Of a stretch of DNA of 64,000 nucleotides, positions 1-9,100 are shown in pieces. This DNA comes from Streptomyces sp. NBC_01803 (GTDB lineage Bacteria > Actinomycetota > Actinomycetes > Streptomycetales > Streptomycetaceae), in contig NZ_CP109073.1 in the NCBI RefSeq assembly GCF_035917415.1, positions 5,574,001-5,638,000 of the forward strand. The letters are read 5' to 3'. Every line of letters begins with the position of its first letter. The first letter of the stretch is position 1. The position numbers and the translations under genes were made by a program. The notes beneath the pieces are model-generated. The model ran no database searches, had not been told where the DNA came from, and saw only the letters and a program-made list of their open reading frames with translations.

Positions 1-1
1 C

Positions 2-1459
2 CTGTTCGACGTGTGGGCCCGCGCGGTCAGGCCGTCTTCCCCCGACGGGAACGGCGAGGACGGACGGGACGGCGAGGACGGCGAGGACGGCGGGGGCGGC
101 GGCGACGGGCCGGAGTTGCTGCTGCTGCCTTCCGGACACGGCACCCGGATGGTCGTCCCGCTACACGCCAGGGGACAGATCCTCGGTGCCATCGCGCTGT
201 GGCGCTCCGACGGCCGGCCCCCGTTCAGCCAGAGCGACGCCGGCTTCGCCGAGGAGATCGGCACCCGGGCCGCCCTCAGCGTGGACAACGCCCGCCGCTA
301 CACCCGCGAGCACCGCACCCTGGAGACGCTCCAGCGCAGCCTGCTGCCGCAGCCCACGTTCGAGGTCAGCGCCGCCCGGACGGCGGGCAGCTACGTCCCG
401 GCCGCGACCGCGGCGGGCATCGGCGGAAGCTGGTACGACGTCATCCCGCTCTCCTCCGCGCGCGTCGCGTTCGTCATCGGCGACGTCGCCGGGCACGGCC
501 TGAACGCCACAGCCACCATGGGCAGGCTGCGGACCGCCGTGCAGACCCTCGCCGACCTCGACATCGCCCCCGACGAATTGCTCACCCGCCTGGACGACCT
601 GGCCATCCGGCTGGCCGACACCGGTCCCGCGCCCGGCCCCAGCCGCGGCGGGGCCGTCGGCGCCACCTGCCTCTACTGCGTCTACGACCCGATCAGCGGC
701 GAGTGCGCCATGGCCGGGGCCGGCCGCGTGCCGCCCGTGCTGGCCCGGCCGGGCCAACGGGCCGAGGTGGTGGCGCTGAAGCCGGGGCCGCCGCTGGGCG
801 TCGGCGGCATCCCGTTCGAGACCATCCGGCTCCGGATCGACCCCGGCAGCTTCCTGGCCTTCTTCAGCGACGAACTCGTCGCGCACGCCGACGACCCCGA
901 GGACGACGGCGGCGAGGCCCGGCGCCGGCGCCTGCGCCTGCTGTCCGAACGGATCGCCGCCGGCGCGGCGGCCGACGGCTCTCCGAGCGCCGTCGGCCAG
1001 GGCGTGCTGGACGCCCTGCTGCCGGGCGAGGCACCGGCCAACGACGTGGCCCTGCTCGTCGCCCGCGTCGGGACGCTCCCGGAGGGGGCCGTCGCCGACT
1101 GGCGCTTCCCCGCCGAGCCCACGATCGTCGGTGAGGCACGCGACCGTGTGCTCGGCCAGCTGAAGGACTGGGACCTGACGGGCAACATGTTCCCCACCGA
1201 GCTGATCGTCAGCGAGCTGGTCACCAACGCCATCCGCTACGCGGGCGGCCCGGTCGGCCTGCGCCTGATCAGGAACGAGACCCTGGTCTGTGAGGTCTCC
1301 GACCCCAGCGAGACCCAGCCGCACCTGCGCCGCGCCCGGCCCACCGACGAGGGCGGCCGGGGCCTGTTCCTCGTCGCCCAGCTCGCCCACCGCTGGGGCA
1401 GCCGGTACACCCCCTCGGGCAAGACCATCTGGACCGAGCAGCTCCTGGACCAGGGGTAG
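2..1459 (+). CDS. SpoIIE/PP2C-type phosphatase-like protein with GAF and HATPase domains (5' partial)
   Basis: The frame is open to the left edge, so the N-terminus is missing. What remains is the end of a GAF-like sensor domain interrupted by a Gly/Asp/Glu-rich low-complexity insert (about 48-108), then a SpoIIE/RsbU-type PP2C domain (about 300-1070), then an RsbW-like HATPase domain with SELVTNAIRYA and EGGRGLFLV (about 1110-1440). Proteins of this layout act as sensor-phosphatases and anti-sigma-type kinases in Streptomyces partner-switching. Several PP2C residues are changed: GGSWYD instead of GGDWYD, FSDELV instead of a TDGL-type motif, and NDVALL instead of DDVALL. Phosphatase activity is therefore doubtful, while the HATPase domain looks intact. 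A second PP2C gene follows after 10 bp, probably in the same operon. Confidence 0.85.
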   Translation: MFDVWARAVRPSSPDGNGEDGRDGEDGEDGGGGGDGPELLLLPSGHGTRMVVPLHARGQILGAIALWRSDGRPPFSQSDAGFAEEIGTRAALSVDNARRYTREHRTLETLQRSLLPQPTFEVSAARTAGSYVPAATAAGIGGSWYDVIPLSSARVAFVIGDVAGHGLNATATMGRLRTAVQTLADLDIAPDELLTRLDDLAIRLADTGPAPGPSRGGAVGATCLYCVYDPISGECAMAGAGRVPPVLARPGQRAEVVALKPGPPLGVGGIPFETIRLRIDPGSFLAFFSDELVAHADDPEDDGGEARRRRLRLLSERIAAGAAADGSPSAVGQGVLDALLPGEAPANDVALLVARVGTLPEGAVADWRFPAEPTIVGEARDRVLGQLKDWDLTGNMFPTELIVSELVTNAIRYAGGPVGLRLIRNETLVCEVSDPSETQPHLRRARPTDEGGRGLFLVAQLAHRWGSRYTPSGKTIWTEQLLDQG

Positions 1460-1469
1460 GGCGGCACGC

Positions 1470-3542
1470 ATGGCCGACCACTCCCCGACCGCGGCGACCG
1501 GCCTGCGGGCCACGCCGGGCGGGCTGCTCGACGAGGTGCGGGTCGCCGTCTTCGTCCTCGACGGCGAGGGCGTCACCGTGCTGTGGAGTCAGGAGGCCGA
1601 GGACCTCTTCGGCTACCGCGCCGAGGACATCCTGGGCCGGCCGGCCGCCGCCCTCCTGGTGCCCGACCAGCTGCGGTCCGCCGTGGAACGCTGGTTCGAA
1701 CGGACCTGGGCGGGCGAGGCGTGGGCCGGCATCCTCCCCGTGCGGTGCGCGGACGGCACCCGGCGGCAGGTCGAGTTCCGCAGCCGGCGGCTGCACGACC
1801 CGCACGGCGCGCCCGTGATCCTCGCCCACGCCGCCGACACCCCCACCCTGCGGCGCCTGGAGATCGACCTCGCGATGTCGCTGAGCCTGATCAACCAGTC
1901 CCCGGTCGGGCTCGCGTTCTTCGACACCGACTTGCGCTGGCTGCGCGTCAACCCCGCACTGGAACGCATCAACGGGCTGCCCGCCGAGGCCATGCTCGGC
2001 CGCCGCTTCGGCGACGTGCTGCGCGGCACCGACGTCGCGGGCGTGGAGGCCGCCATGCGGCACGTCCTGGAGACCGGCGAACCACTGATCGACCGCCGGA
2101 CCACCGGCCGCACCCCCGCCGACCCCCAGCGCGACCACGTCTGGTCCGTCTCCTACTACCGCGTCGACGACCAGGCCGGTCACACCATCGGCGTCGGAAC
2201 CTCGGCCATCGACGTCACCGAACGCCAGCGCGCCGACGCCGAGGTGGCCGCCGCCCGGGAACGGCTCGCCGTCATCGCCGACGCGGGCACCCGCATCGGC
2301 ACCACCCTCGACCTGCCGCGCACCGCCCGCGAACTGGCCGAGGTCGCCGTGCCCCGGCTGGCCGACCTCGCCGCGGTCGACGTGCTCGACTCCGTGCTGA
2401 GCGGCGAGAGCGCGCCGCCCCTGCCGCCCGACGGCTCGGCGCTGTTCCGGGCCCTGGCCATCGTCACCGGGCACGGCACCGACGCCGGACGGACCGCGCA
2501 CCGGGTCGGGGAGTCCGAGTCCTACGGCCCCTTCCGCACCATCACCCAGTGCGTCCGCGAGGCCAGGCCCGTCCTGCTGGCCCGGCTGGGGGCACCGGCG
2601 CTGCGCCACATCGCCAGGAACGAGGAGGTCGCCCGGGTCTTCGCCGATGTCGGCGCCCACTCCTATCTGGCCGTCCCGCTCATCGCCCGGGGAGAGGTGC
2701 TCGGCACCCTGAGCCTGTGCCGCACGCGCAACCCGCGCCCGTTCGACGCACAGGACGTCGCCCTCGCCACCGAACTCGCCGCCCGCGCCGCCATCAGTGT
2801 CGACAACGCCCGCCTCTACAGCCGGGAGCGGACCACCGCGCTCACCCTCCAGCGCAGCCTGCTGCCCCGGCTGCCGCGCGGCCGGCCCGGCGTCGACATC
2901 GCCTGCCGCTACCTGCCGGCCGTCAGCGAGGTCGGCGGCGACTGGTTCGACGTCCTGCGGCTCAGCGCCGGCCGGGTCGGCCTCGTCGTCGGCGACGTCA
3001 TGGGCAAAGGGGTCCACGCCGCCGCCATCATGGGCCAACTCCGCTCCACCATCCGCGCGCTGGCCCTCCTCGACCTGCCGCCCGACGAACTCCTCAGCCA
3101 TCTCGACGGCATCGCCACCTCGCTCGGCGACTCCATCGCCACCTGTGTCTACGCCGTCTGCGACCCGCGCCGGGGCTGGTGCGAGATCTCCAGCGCCGGC
3201 CACCTGCCCCCGGTCCTGGTCCGGCCCGACGGCACCGCCGAACTGCTGGACCTGCCCAACGGCGTTCCGCTCGGCGTCGGCGGCGTGCCGTTCGCCACCG
3301 AACGGCGGCGGCTGCCCCCCGGCAGCACCATCGCGCTGTTCACCGACGGCCTGGTGGAGGAACGGCACACCTCCATCGACGTCGGGCTGCGCGCCATGAC
3401 CCGGATGCTCGCGGGCGATCCCCGGCCGCTGGAGGAGACCTGCGACGCGATCCTCGAAGGGCTGCGCCGCACCACCCCCGAGGACGACGTCGCCCTGCTC
3501 CTGGCCCGCACCCACGAACCGGACGATGCCGGGACCGCCTGA
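1470..3542 (+). CDS. PAS-PAS-GAF-PP2C (SpoIIE-type) serine phosphatase
   Basis: A 690-residue sensor phosphatase. Two PAS domains lie at about residues 20-110 and 130-255 (the first contains LWSQEAEDLFGYRAEDILG). A GAF domain follows at about 275-440 and a SpoIIE/PP2C domain at about 465-690. The metal-binding motifs are intact: GGDWFD, GDVMGKG, FTDGLVEER and EDDVALLLAR. There is no C-terminal HATPase domain. The protein probably dephosphorylates an STAS-domain anti-anti-sigma factor in response to a signal bound by the PAS/GAF domains; the signal cannot be read from sequence. The ATG at 1470 lies 10 bp after the upstream PP2C gene, so the two are probably cotranscribed. A strong hairpin follows the stop. 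Confidence 0.9.
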   Translation: MADHSPTAATGLRATPGGLLDEVRVAVFVLDGEGVTVLWSQEAEDLFGYRAEDILGRPAAALLVPDQLRSAVERWFERTWAGEAWAGILPVRCADGTRRQVEFRSRRLHDPHGAPVILAHAADTPTLRRLEIDLAMSLSLINQSPVGLAFFDTDLRWLRVNPALERINGLPAEAMLGRRFGDVLRGTDVAGVEAAMRHVLETGEPLIDRRTTGRTPADPQRDHVWSVSYYRVDDQAGHTIGVGTSAIDVTERQRADAEVAAARERLAVIADAGTRIGTTLDLPRTARELAEVAVPRLADLAAVDVLDSVLSGESAPPLPPDGSALFRALAIVTGHGTDAGRTAHRVGESESYGPFRTITQCVREARPVLLARLGAPALRHIARNEEVARVFADVGAHSYLAVPLIARGEVLGTLSLCRTRNPRPFDAQDVALATELAARAAISVDNARLYSRERTTALTLQRSLLPRLPRGRPGVDIACRYLPAVSEVGGDWFDVLRLSAGRVGLVVGDVMGKGVHAAAIMGQLRSTIRALALLDLPPDELLSHLDGIATSLGDSIATCVYAVCDPRRGWCEISSAGHLPPVLVRPDGTAELLDLPNGVPLGVGGVPFATERRRLPPGSTIALFTDGLVEERHTSIDVGLRAMTRMLAGDPRPLEETCDAILEGLRRTTPEDDVALLLARTHEPDDAGTA

Positions 3543-3551
3543 CGCGGCGGG

Positions 3552-3585
3552 CGGTACCCCGGCCGGCACCCTGGCCGGGGTACCG
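3552..3585 (+). terminator. GC-rich stem-loop terminator after the PP2C genes
   Basis: CGGTACCCCGGCC at 3552-3564 pairs perfectly with GGCCGGGGTACCG at 3573-3585 (13-bp stem, 8-nt loop), starting 9 bp after the PP2C stop. There is no U tract, as is common for Streptomyces terminators. Confidence 0.7.
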
Positions 3586-3664
3586 GGCGGGATCACCGGA
3601 GGGGTGACGCGGGCCGGAACAACAGCCGCATCCGTCCCGAATCGGCGTTGTCGGTGGCACCGCC

Positions 3665-3670
3665 TAAGGT
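3665..3670 (+). promoter_or_regulatory. -10 element (TAAGGT) of a probable leaderless promoter
   Basis: TAAGGT fits the actinobacterial TANNNT -10 consensus and ends 7 nt before the GTG at 3678. Transcription would start at or next to the start codon. No Shine-Dalgarno sequence precedes that GTG. No good -35 is visible at normal spacing. Confidence 0.45.
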
Positions 3671-3677
3671 GTGCCTC

Positions 3678-5228
3678 GTGACCGCACCAGCCCAGGCGAC
3701 CCCCTCACCGCCCGCCGCCCGGACGCACCCGGCCGGGCCGCTCCCCGGCCCCCGTCCGGCCCCCGGCCCGGCCGCCGACGAGGGGCTGGCCCGGCGGCTG
3801 CGCGCGCTGGCCTGCACCGCGCCGCTGCACGACCTGGATGTCCGCAAGGCCAACCTCGCGGGGGAGTACGGCACCTACGCCATGGCCGAAGTGGCGCTGG
3901 CCGCCATCGACTTGGTCACCCTCGCGATGGACTTCGACACCGGCGCCGACCACGAGGAGATCGTCGCCCGGCTGCTGCCCCGCGTCGCCGCCCAGGCCCC
4001 CCGCCGTCCCGCCGCCGAGCACGAGCGCGTCGCCCGCTGGGTGCTGGACAACCTGATCAATGTCGGCAGCGTCGACCGCGGCTTCCGCGCCGTGTACGGC
4101 ACGTTCGGCCCCGACGGGGCATATGTCCGCAGGGACTACGACTTCAAGCTCATCGAGGAGGTCCCGGGGCCGGGCGGCGGCGTCTATCTGCGCACCACCG
4201 ACGAGGCGGTCAACGTGCTGGTCGGCGCCCTCGACACCGACGTCACCAGCGCCCAGATCGCCGCCGAGGTCAAGCTGGAGGTGCTGATCAGCCGAGGCCG
4301 CCTCGCCGACGCCCAGCTCGCCGCCGAGCAGGCCAGGTACCGCACCGTCCAGTACGCCGAGGCACTGCGCCGCACTCTGGACACCACCCGGCGCGACGTA
4401 CGGGCCGTCGACTGGCTGCGCGCCGTCCCCGACATGATCACCGAGGCCCTCGACCACATCGCCGACCGGTACCGGCACGAGAACGCGATCCTCACCAACA
4501 TCCGCCGCGCGCGCGACGAGGCCGTGGACACCGGGCACAAGCTGCGCGCCGCCGAGCTCGTCGACATCGTCAAGGACTGCATCCGCCGCCACACCCAGTT
4601 GCAGTCCCGGCTGCTGGAGGCCGGGCCGCTCTTCCGGGCCGAGCAGGACCGGCAGGCGTTCCGGCCGCCCGCCGCCCGCGTCGCCACCGACCTGTACGGA
4701 CAGCTCCTCGCTCCGCTGCTGCCGCTGCCCGTCGAGCGGGCCACCCGGGTCACCGACGCCTTCTTCGCCCGGGGCACCGGGCCGCGCCCGCCGGCCGCCG
4801 TGCGCCTGGCCGACCTCGCCGAGCTGCTGCTCACCCCGCCCGCCCCCCGCGAGCACCTCGGCGCCGAGCTGCCCGAGCCCGATCTGGTGGCCACCCCGGA
4901 CGACAGCCGCTTCAGCGAGGAGCAGCTCGCCGCCGCCCTGGAGCTGCTCCGGCTGCCCGAGGACGCGCCGCGCCGGCTCTCCGGCCTGCTGGCCGACGCC
5001 CGCCGCGCCGACCCGGACCTGCCGTACCTGGTGGCCCTGCTCGCCGTGCACGCCGCCAGCCCGCCGGTCGGCACCGCCTACCGGCAGGGCGAGCCCCGGC
5101 TGCTGTTCGCCGTGGACGACGGCACGGAGCTGGACGACCCGGAGTTCGGCGGCGCCGACCTGATCGTCGGCACCGCTCTCCTCGACGCGGCCGGGATGGC
5201 CGCCGAGCGCTCGGAGGTGACCCCATGA
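3678..5228 (+). CDS. MksF/JetA-like condensin subunit (putative kleisin)
   Basis: A 516-residue protein, first of a three-gene operon. After a Pro/Ala-rich N-terminal tail (to about residue 40) it is largely alpha-helical. The middle section (about 150-340, including YLRTTDEAVNVLVGALD and TTRRDVRAVDWLRAVP) resembles the helical regions of JetA/MksF-type kleisins. Gene order and sizes (516, 302 and 1573 residues) match the MksF-MksE-MksB/JetA-JetB-JetC pattern. No catalytic motif is seen, as expected for a structural linker of an SMC-like ATPase. GTG 3678 is preferred because a TANNNT -10 lies just upstream and no RBS supports the earlier in-frame start at 3648. The stop overlaps the next ATG (ATGA), implying translational coupling. 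The family assignment rests on remembered patterns and context, not a search. Confidence 0.6.
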   Translation: MTAPAQATPSPPAARTHPAGPLPGPRPAPGPAADEGLARRLRALACTAPLHDLDVRKANLAGEYGTYAMAEVALAAIDLVTLAMDFDTGADHEEIVARLLPRVAAQAPRRPAAEHERVARWVLDNLINVGSVDRGFRAVYGTFGPDGAYVRRDYDFKLIEEVPGPGGGVYLRTTDEAVNVLVGALDTDVTSAQIAAEVKLEVLISRGRLADAQLAAEQARYRTVQYAEALRRTLDTTRRDVRAVDWLRAVPDMITEALDHIADRYRHENAILTNIRRARDEAVDTGHKLRAAELVDIVKDCIRRHTQLQSRLLEAGPLFRAEQDRQAFRPPAARVATDLYGQLLAPLLPLPVERATRVTDAFFARGTGPRPPAAVRLADLAELLLTPPAPREHLGAELPEPDLVATPDDSRFSEEQLAAALELLRLPEDAPRRLSGLLADARRADPDLPYLVALLAVHAASPPVGTAYRQGEPRLLFAVDDGTELDDPEFGGADLIVGTALLDAAGMAAERSEVTP

Positions 5229-6133
5229 CCGATGTCCCCACCCCCGCCGATGCCCCCGATGCCTCGGGCGCCTTCGGTGCCGAAGGCGCCCCCGCGCCCC
5301 GGGCCGGCGGACCGCTGACGCCCGCCGACGCCGCCGACGCGGCCCGGCTGGTCTCCTTCGGGCTCCAGCCCCGGACGCTGCCCGCCCGCGACGCGGAGTA
5401 CGCCGCGCTCCTGCGGCGGTATCAGGAGGAGCCCGCCTTCGGGCGGCTCGCGGACGCTGTCGCCACCGGGCTCGGCCTGATCGTCCTGGAGGTCTCCCCC
5501 CGCGCCGGCATGGCCGTCGCCGCCGCCGAGGACTCCGTCTTCGCCGTCCGCATGGGCGAGTACGCCCGCCGCGCCACGGCCGACACCGCCGACCGCTTCC
5601 TGCACGGGCTGGCCCATCTCGCCGTCGCCGCCCTGGCGTTCCCCCGCCCGGCGGACCTGGCCGACGAGGGCTATATCGGCCGGATCACCGTCAACGGCGT
5701 GGAGGCGTTCGTCCGCCAGGCATGCCGCCGGCTGGAGGAGCGCGCCGCCGAGCAGGGGGAGAACACCGACCCGGCCACCGACGCGCCCGGCCTGGAGGCC
5801 GCCTGGCGGGTGTACGCCCGGCGCAGCGCCACCGGCGCCACCAAGGACGCCCGGCGGCTCGCCGGCTCCACCACCGGCATCGTCGGCAAGGCCGTCGCGT
5901 TCCTCACCGACTCCGGCTTCCTCCAGCGGACCGGGGACGACGCCGGCGGCGCCTATCGCACCACCGCGCGGTACCAGGCGCAGGTCCGCGACATGGCGGC
6001 CGGCGCCGCCATGACCGCGCTGCTGGAGCTCGGCGTCGTCCCGGTCGGCGACGGCGGCGGCTCGCTGGTGCCGCCCGGTGACGAGGCCGAGCTCGACCTC
6101 GCCGACGGCGCCGGCCTCCCGTTCCACCGCTGA
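5225..6133 (+). CDS. MksE/JetB-like winged-helix accessory protein
   Basis: A 302-residue protein, second gene of the condensin-like operon, overlapping the first by ATGA at 5225-5228. An Ala/Pro-rich leader (about 1-40) precedes a compact alpha/beta body. The region about 190-245, with an Arg-rich helix, TTGIVGKAVAFLTDSGFL and a short beta hairpin (GGAYRTTARY), looks like a winged-helix domain. This is the fold used by MukE/MksE/JetB proteins to bind kleisin and DNA. It probably acts as a dimeric clamp on the MksF-like partner. Length and position fit JetB, although it is somewhat longer than many. It could be an unrelated wHTH protein, but the coupling to the SMC-like ATPase makes the condensin role more likely. 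Confidence 0.55.
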   Translation: MTDVPTPADAPDASGAFGAEGAPAPRAGGPLTPADAADAARLVSFGLQPRTLPARDAEYAALLRRYQEEPAFGRLADAVATGLGLIVLEVSPRAGMAVAAAEDSVFAVRMGEYARRATADTADRFLHGLAHLAVAALAFPRPADLADEGYIGRITVNGVEAFVRQACRRLEERAAEQGENTDPATDAPGLEAAWRVYARRSATGATKDARRLAGSTTGIVGKAVAFLTDSGFLQRTGDDAGGAYRTTARYQAQVRDMAAGAAMTALLELGVVPVGDGGGSLVPPGDEAELDLADGAGLPFHR

Positions 6134-6187
6134 TCCGCCGTCCGCCGTCCGCCCTCACGTCCGCCTGATCCCACGAGAGTTCCCGCC

Positions 6188-9100
6188 ATGTACGAGCTGT
6201 CCCGGATCCGCCTCTACTCCATCGGACCGGCCGGCGCCCGGTATGCCGACACCGTGCTCGACCTGCGCGGCGTCGGCGACCCGGTGCCCCGGCCGGCGCC
6301 CGCGCAGGCGGACTTCTTCGAGGACGAGCCCACCGGCCCGCCGCGCCGGCCCGCCCCCGCCGGAGTGCTCTTCCTGGAGAACGGCGGCGGCAAGTCCGTG
6401 CTCCTCAAGCTGATCTTCTCGGTCATGCTGCCCGGCCACCGCAACACTCTGGGCGGCGCCAGCTCCGGCGTGCTGCGCAAGTTCCTCCTGGCCGACGACT
6501 GCGGCCACGTCGCCCTGGAGTGGCAGCACACCCTCACCGGCGAGACGGTCGTCGTCGGCAAGGTCAGCGAGTGGCGAGGGCGACAGGTCTCCAGCGATCC
6601 CCGCAAGTTCGCCGAGGCGTGGTATTCGTTCCGGCCGGGTCCCGGCATGAGCCTGGACTCGCTGCCCGTCGCGGAGTCCACCGTGCTGCGGACCGGCCCG
6701 GACGCCGGGGGCGACGGCTCCTCCGGCGCCCGGGGCAGGCGCCGCACCATGAAGGGCTTCCGCGACGTCCTGACCGAGACCGGCCGGGCCTATCCCCACC
6801 TGGACGTGGTCTGGGAGGAGATCCACGAGCGCTGGGTCGACCACCTCGGCCGGCTCGGCCTGGACCCCGAGCTGTTCCGGTACCAGCGCGAGATGAACGC
6901 CGACGAGGGCGAGGCCGCCGGCCTGTTCGCCGTCAAGAACGACGCCGACTTCACCGACCTGCTGCTGCGCGCCGTCACCGACACCCGCGACACCGACGGC
7001 CTGGCCGATCTCGTGCACGGCTTCGCCCACAAGCTCGGCCGCCGCGAGGAGCTGGCCGCCGAGCGGGACTTCACGGCCGGCTCGCTCGACCTCCTGGCCC
7101 GCGTCACCGAGGCCGCCGGGGAGCGGGAGGCCGCCCGCGCCGTGCACGCCACGGCCCGGCGGCGGGCCCGTGCCCTCGCCCACCGCCTCGCGGCCCGGGG
7201 CGCCCGGGAGCGCGCCCGCGCCGCCGGCCTCGCCGAGGGGGTCGCCGCCGCGGCGGCCGGCATCACCACCGCCGATGCCAAGCGGGCGCGCGCCGCCCGG
7301 GTCGCCGCCGAGCTGGCGTACCGGCACGCCTCGCTCGCCCTGGCGGCGGCCGAGAAGTCCGCCGCCGCCCAGCGCCGCGAGCTGACCGACGCCCGCACCC
7401 TGCACGCCGCCTGGCAGGCCGCCGAGACCGTCCTGGCGCACCGCGCCGCCGCCGACCGGGCCGCCCGCGTCGCCGCCGCGATCCGCGAGGCCGAACGCGA
7501 CGCCGCCCCCGCTCTGGCCGCCCGGAGCCGGGCCGCCGCCGCGCTGGTGCGCGCCCTGCACACCGCCGCCGCCGGGAGCGAGCGGTCGGCGACCGAGTTG
7601 GAGGAGCGGTCCACCACCCTCCAGACGGCGTCCGAGGCCGCCCACCGCGACGCCACCGCCGCCGCCACCGAGGCCCAGCGCGCCCGGAGCGAGAGCGAGC
7701 ACCTGCGGCAGCGTCTCGCCGAGGTCGAGCAGGAGACCGCCGAGGCGGTGCGCGCCGGCTGGCTGGAGCCCGCCGCGCCCGGCGCGGAGACCGGCCCGCT
7801 CGCCGACCCGGCCCGCGCCGCGCTCGCCGCCGAGGACGCCGAACGGACCGCCGTCGCCGCCTGGGAGGCCGCCCGCGAGGCGGCCGGGCGCACCGCCGAG
7901 CAGGCCCGCGACGCCACGGCCGAGCACGCCCGCGCCGAGCTGGCCGCCGCCCGCGCCGCCGACGCCGCCCGGGCCGCGCGCGCCGCCCTGGACGCCGAGC
8001 GCCGCACCGCCGCGGGCCTCGCCGCCGAGCCCCGCCTGGCCGGGCTGCTGGGTCTCGCGGCCGGCGCCGCTGAGCCGGTCGCTGAGCCCGCCGGAGAGCC
8101 CGCCGGAGAGCCGAGGGGGGAGCCCGCCCTCAGCCCCGAGGAGCTGGACCGGAACGCGGAGCCGCTGACCGAGCGGCTCGACGACACCGTCACCACCGCC
8201 GAACGGCGGCTCTTCGAGCTGCGCACCGTCGCCGCCGACGACGCCCGCATCCTCGCCGCCCTCGGCGACGGCGGCCTGCTGCCCCCCGGTCCCGACGTGC
8301 TGGCCACCGTCGAGTTCCTCGGCGAGCACGGCGTCCCCGCCCTCCCCGGCTGGCGCTACCTGGCCCAGGCGGTGGACCCGGTCGATCACGCCACCGTTCT
8401 CGCCGCCCGGCCCGAGCTGGTCGACGGCGTCATCATCACCGACCCCGGCAGCCACGCCCGGGCCCGCGAGGTGCTCGCCCGCGCCGCGTTGCTGCCCCGT
8501 TCCGCTGTCGCCGTCGGCACCGCGGCGGCCCTGCTCGCCCCCACCCCGCCGCCGGGCGCCGCCGACAGCGGCGTCTTTCTGGTCCCCCCCAACCCCGCCA
8601 TGCACGACGAGCGCGCCGCCGACGAGGAGCGCCGCGCGCTGCGCGAGCGCGCCACCGCCCGCGACGCCGACATCCGCGAGCTGGCGGCCAGGATCGCGGC
8701 CGACCGGGCGCTCGCCGCCCGGCTCGCCTCCTGGCGCGCCGGATGCCCGGCGGGGCGCCTGGCCGAGCTGGCCGCCGGCGCCGAGCGGACCCGCATCGCC
8801 GCCCGGGAGGCGGAGCGGCGCCTGACCGGGGCCGCCGCCACCCGCGCCGAGGCCGAGGAGACCGCCGCCGGGGCCGCCCGCGCCCGCGACGAGAAGCAGG
8901 AGGCCGCCCAGCGCGCCCGCCGTTCCGCCGACGCCCTGGCCGGGCTCGCCTCCCGGTTGCGGGAGCGCGCCCGCTGGACCTCCCGCGTCAAGGAGCTCAC
9001 CGCCGAGGCGGCCGAGGCCGAGACCCGCGCCGCCGAGCTGCTGGACCGCGCCCGCGCCGCCGACGAGGACCGCAGGTCCGTACAGCGCGCCGCCGACGAC

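Noticed and set aside
1269..3596. Very long open frame on the minus strand opposite the second PP2C gene
   Set aside because: Composition is a codon shadow of the GC-rich plus-strand gene; no domain or motif is present.
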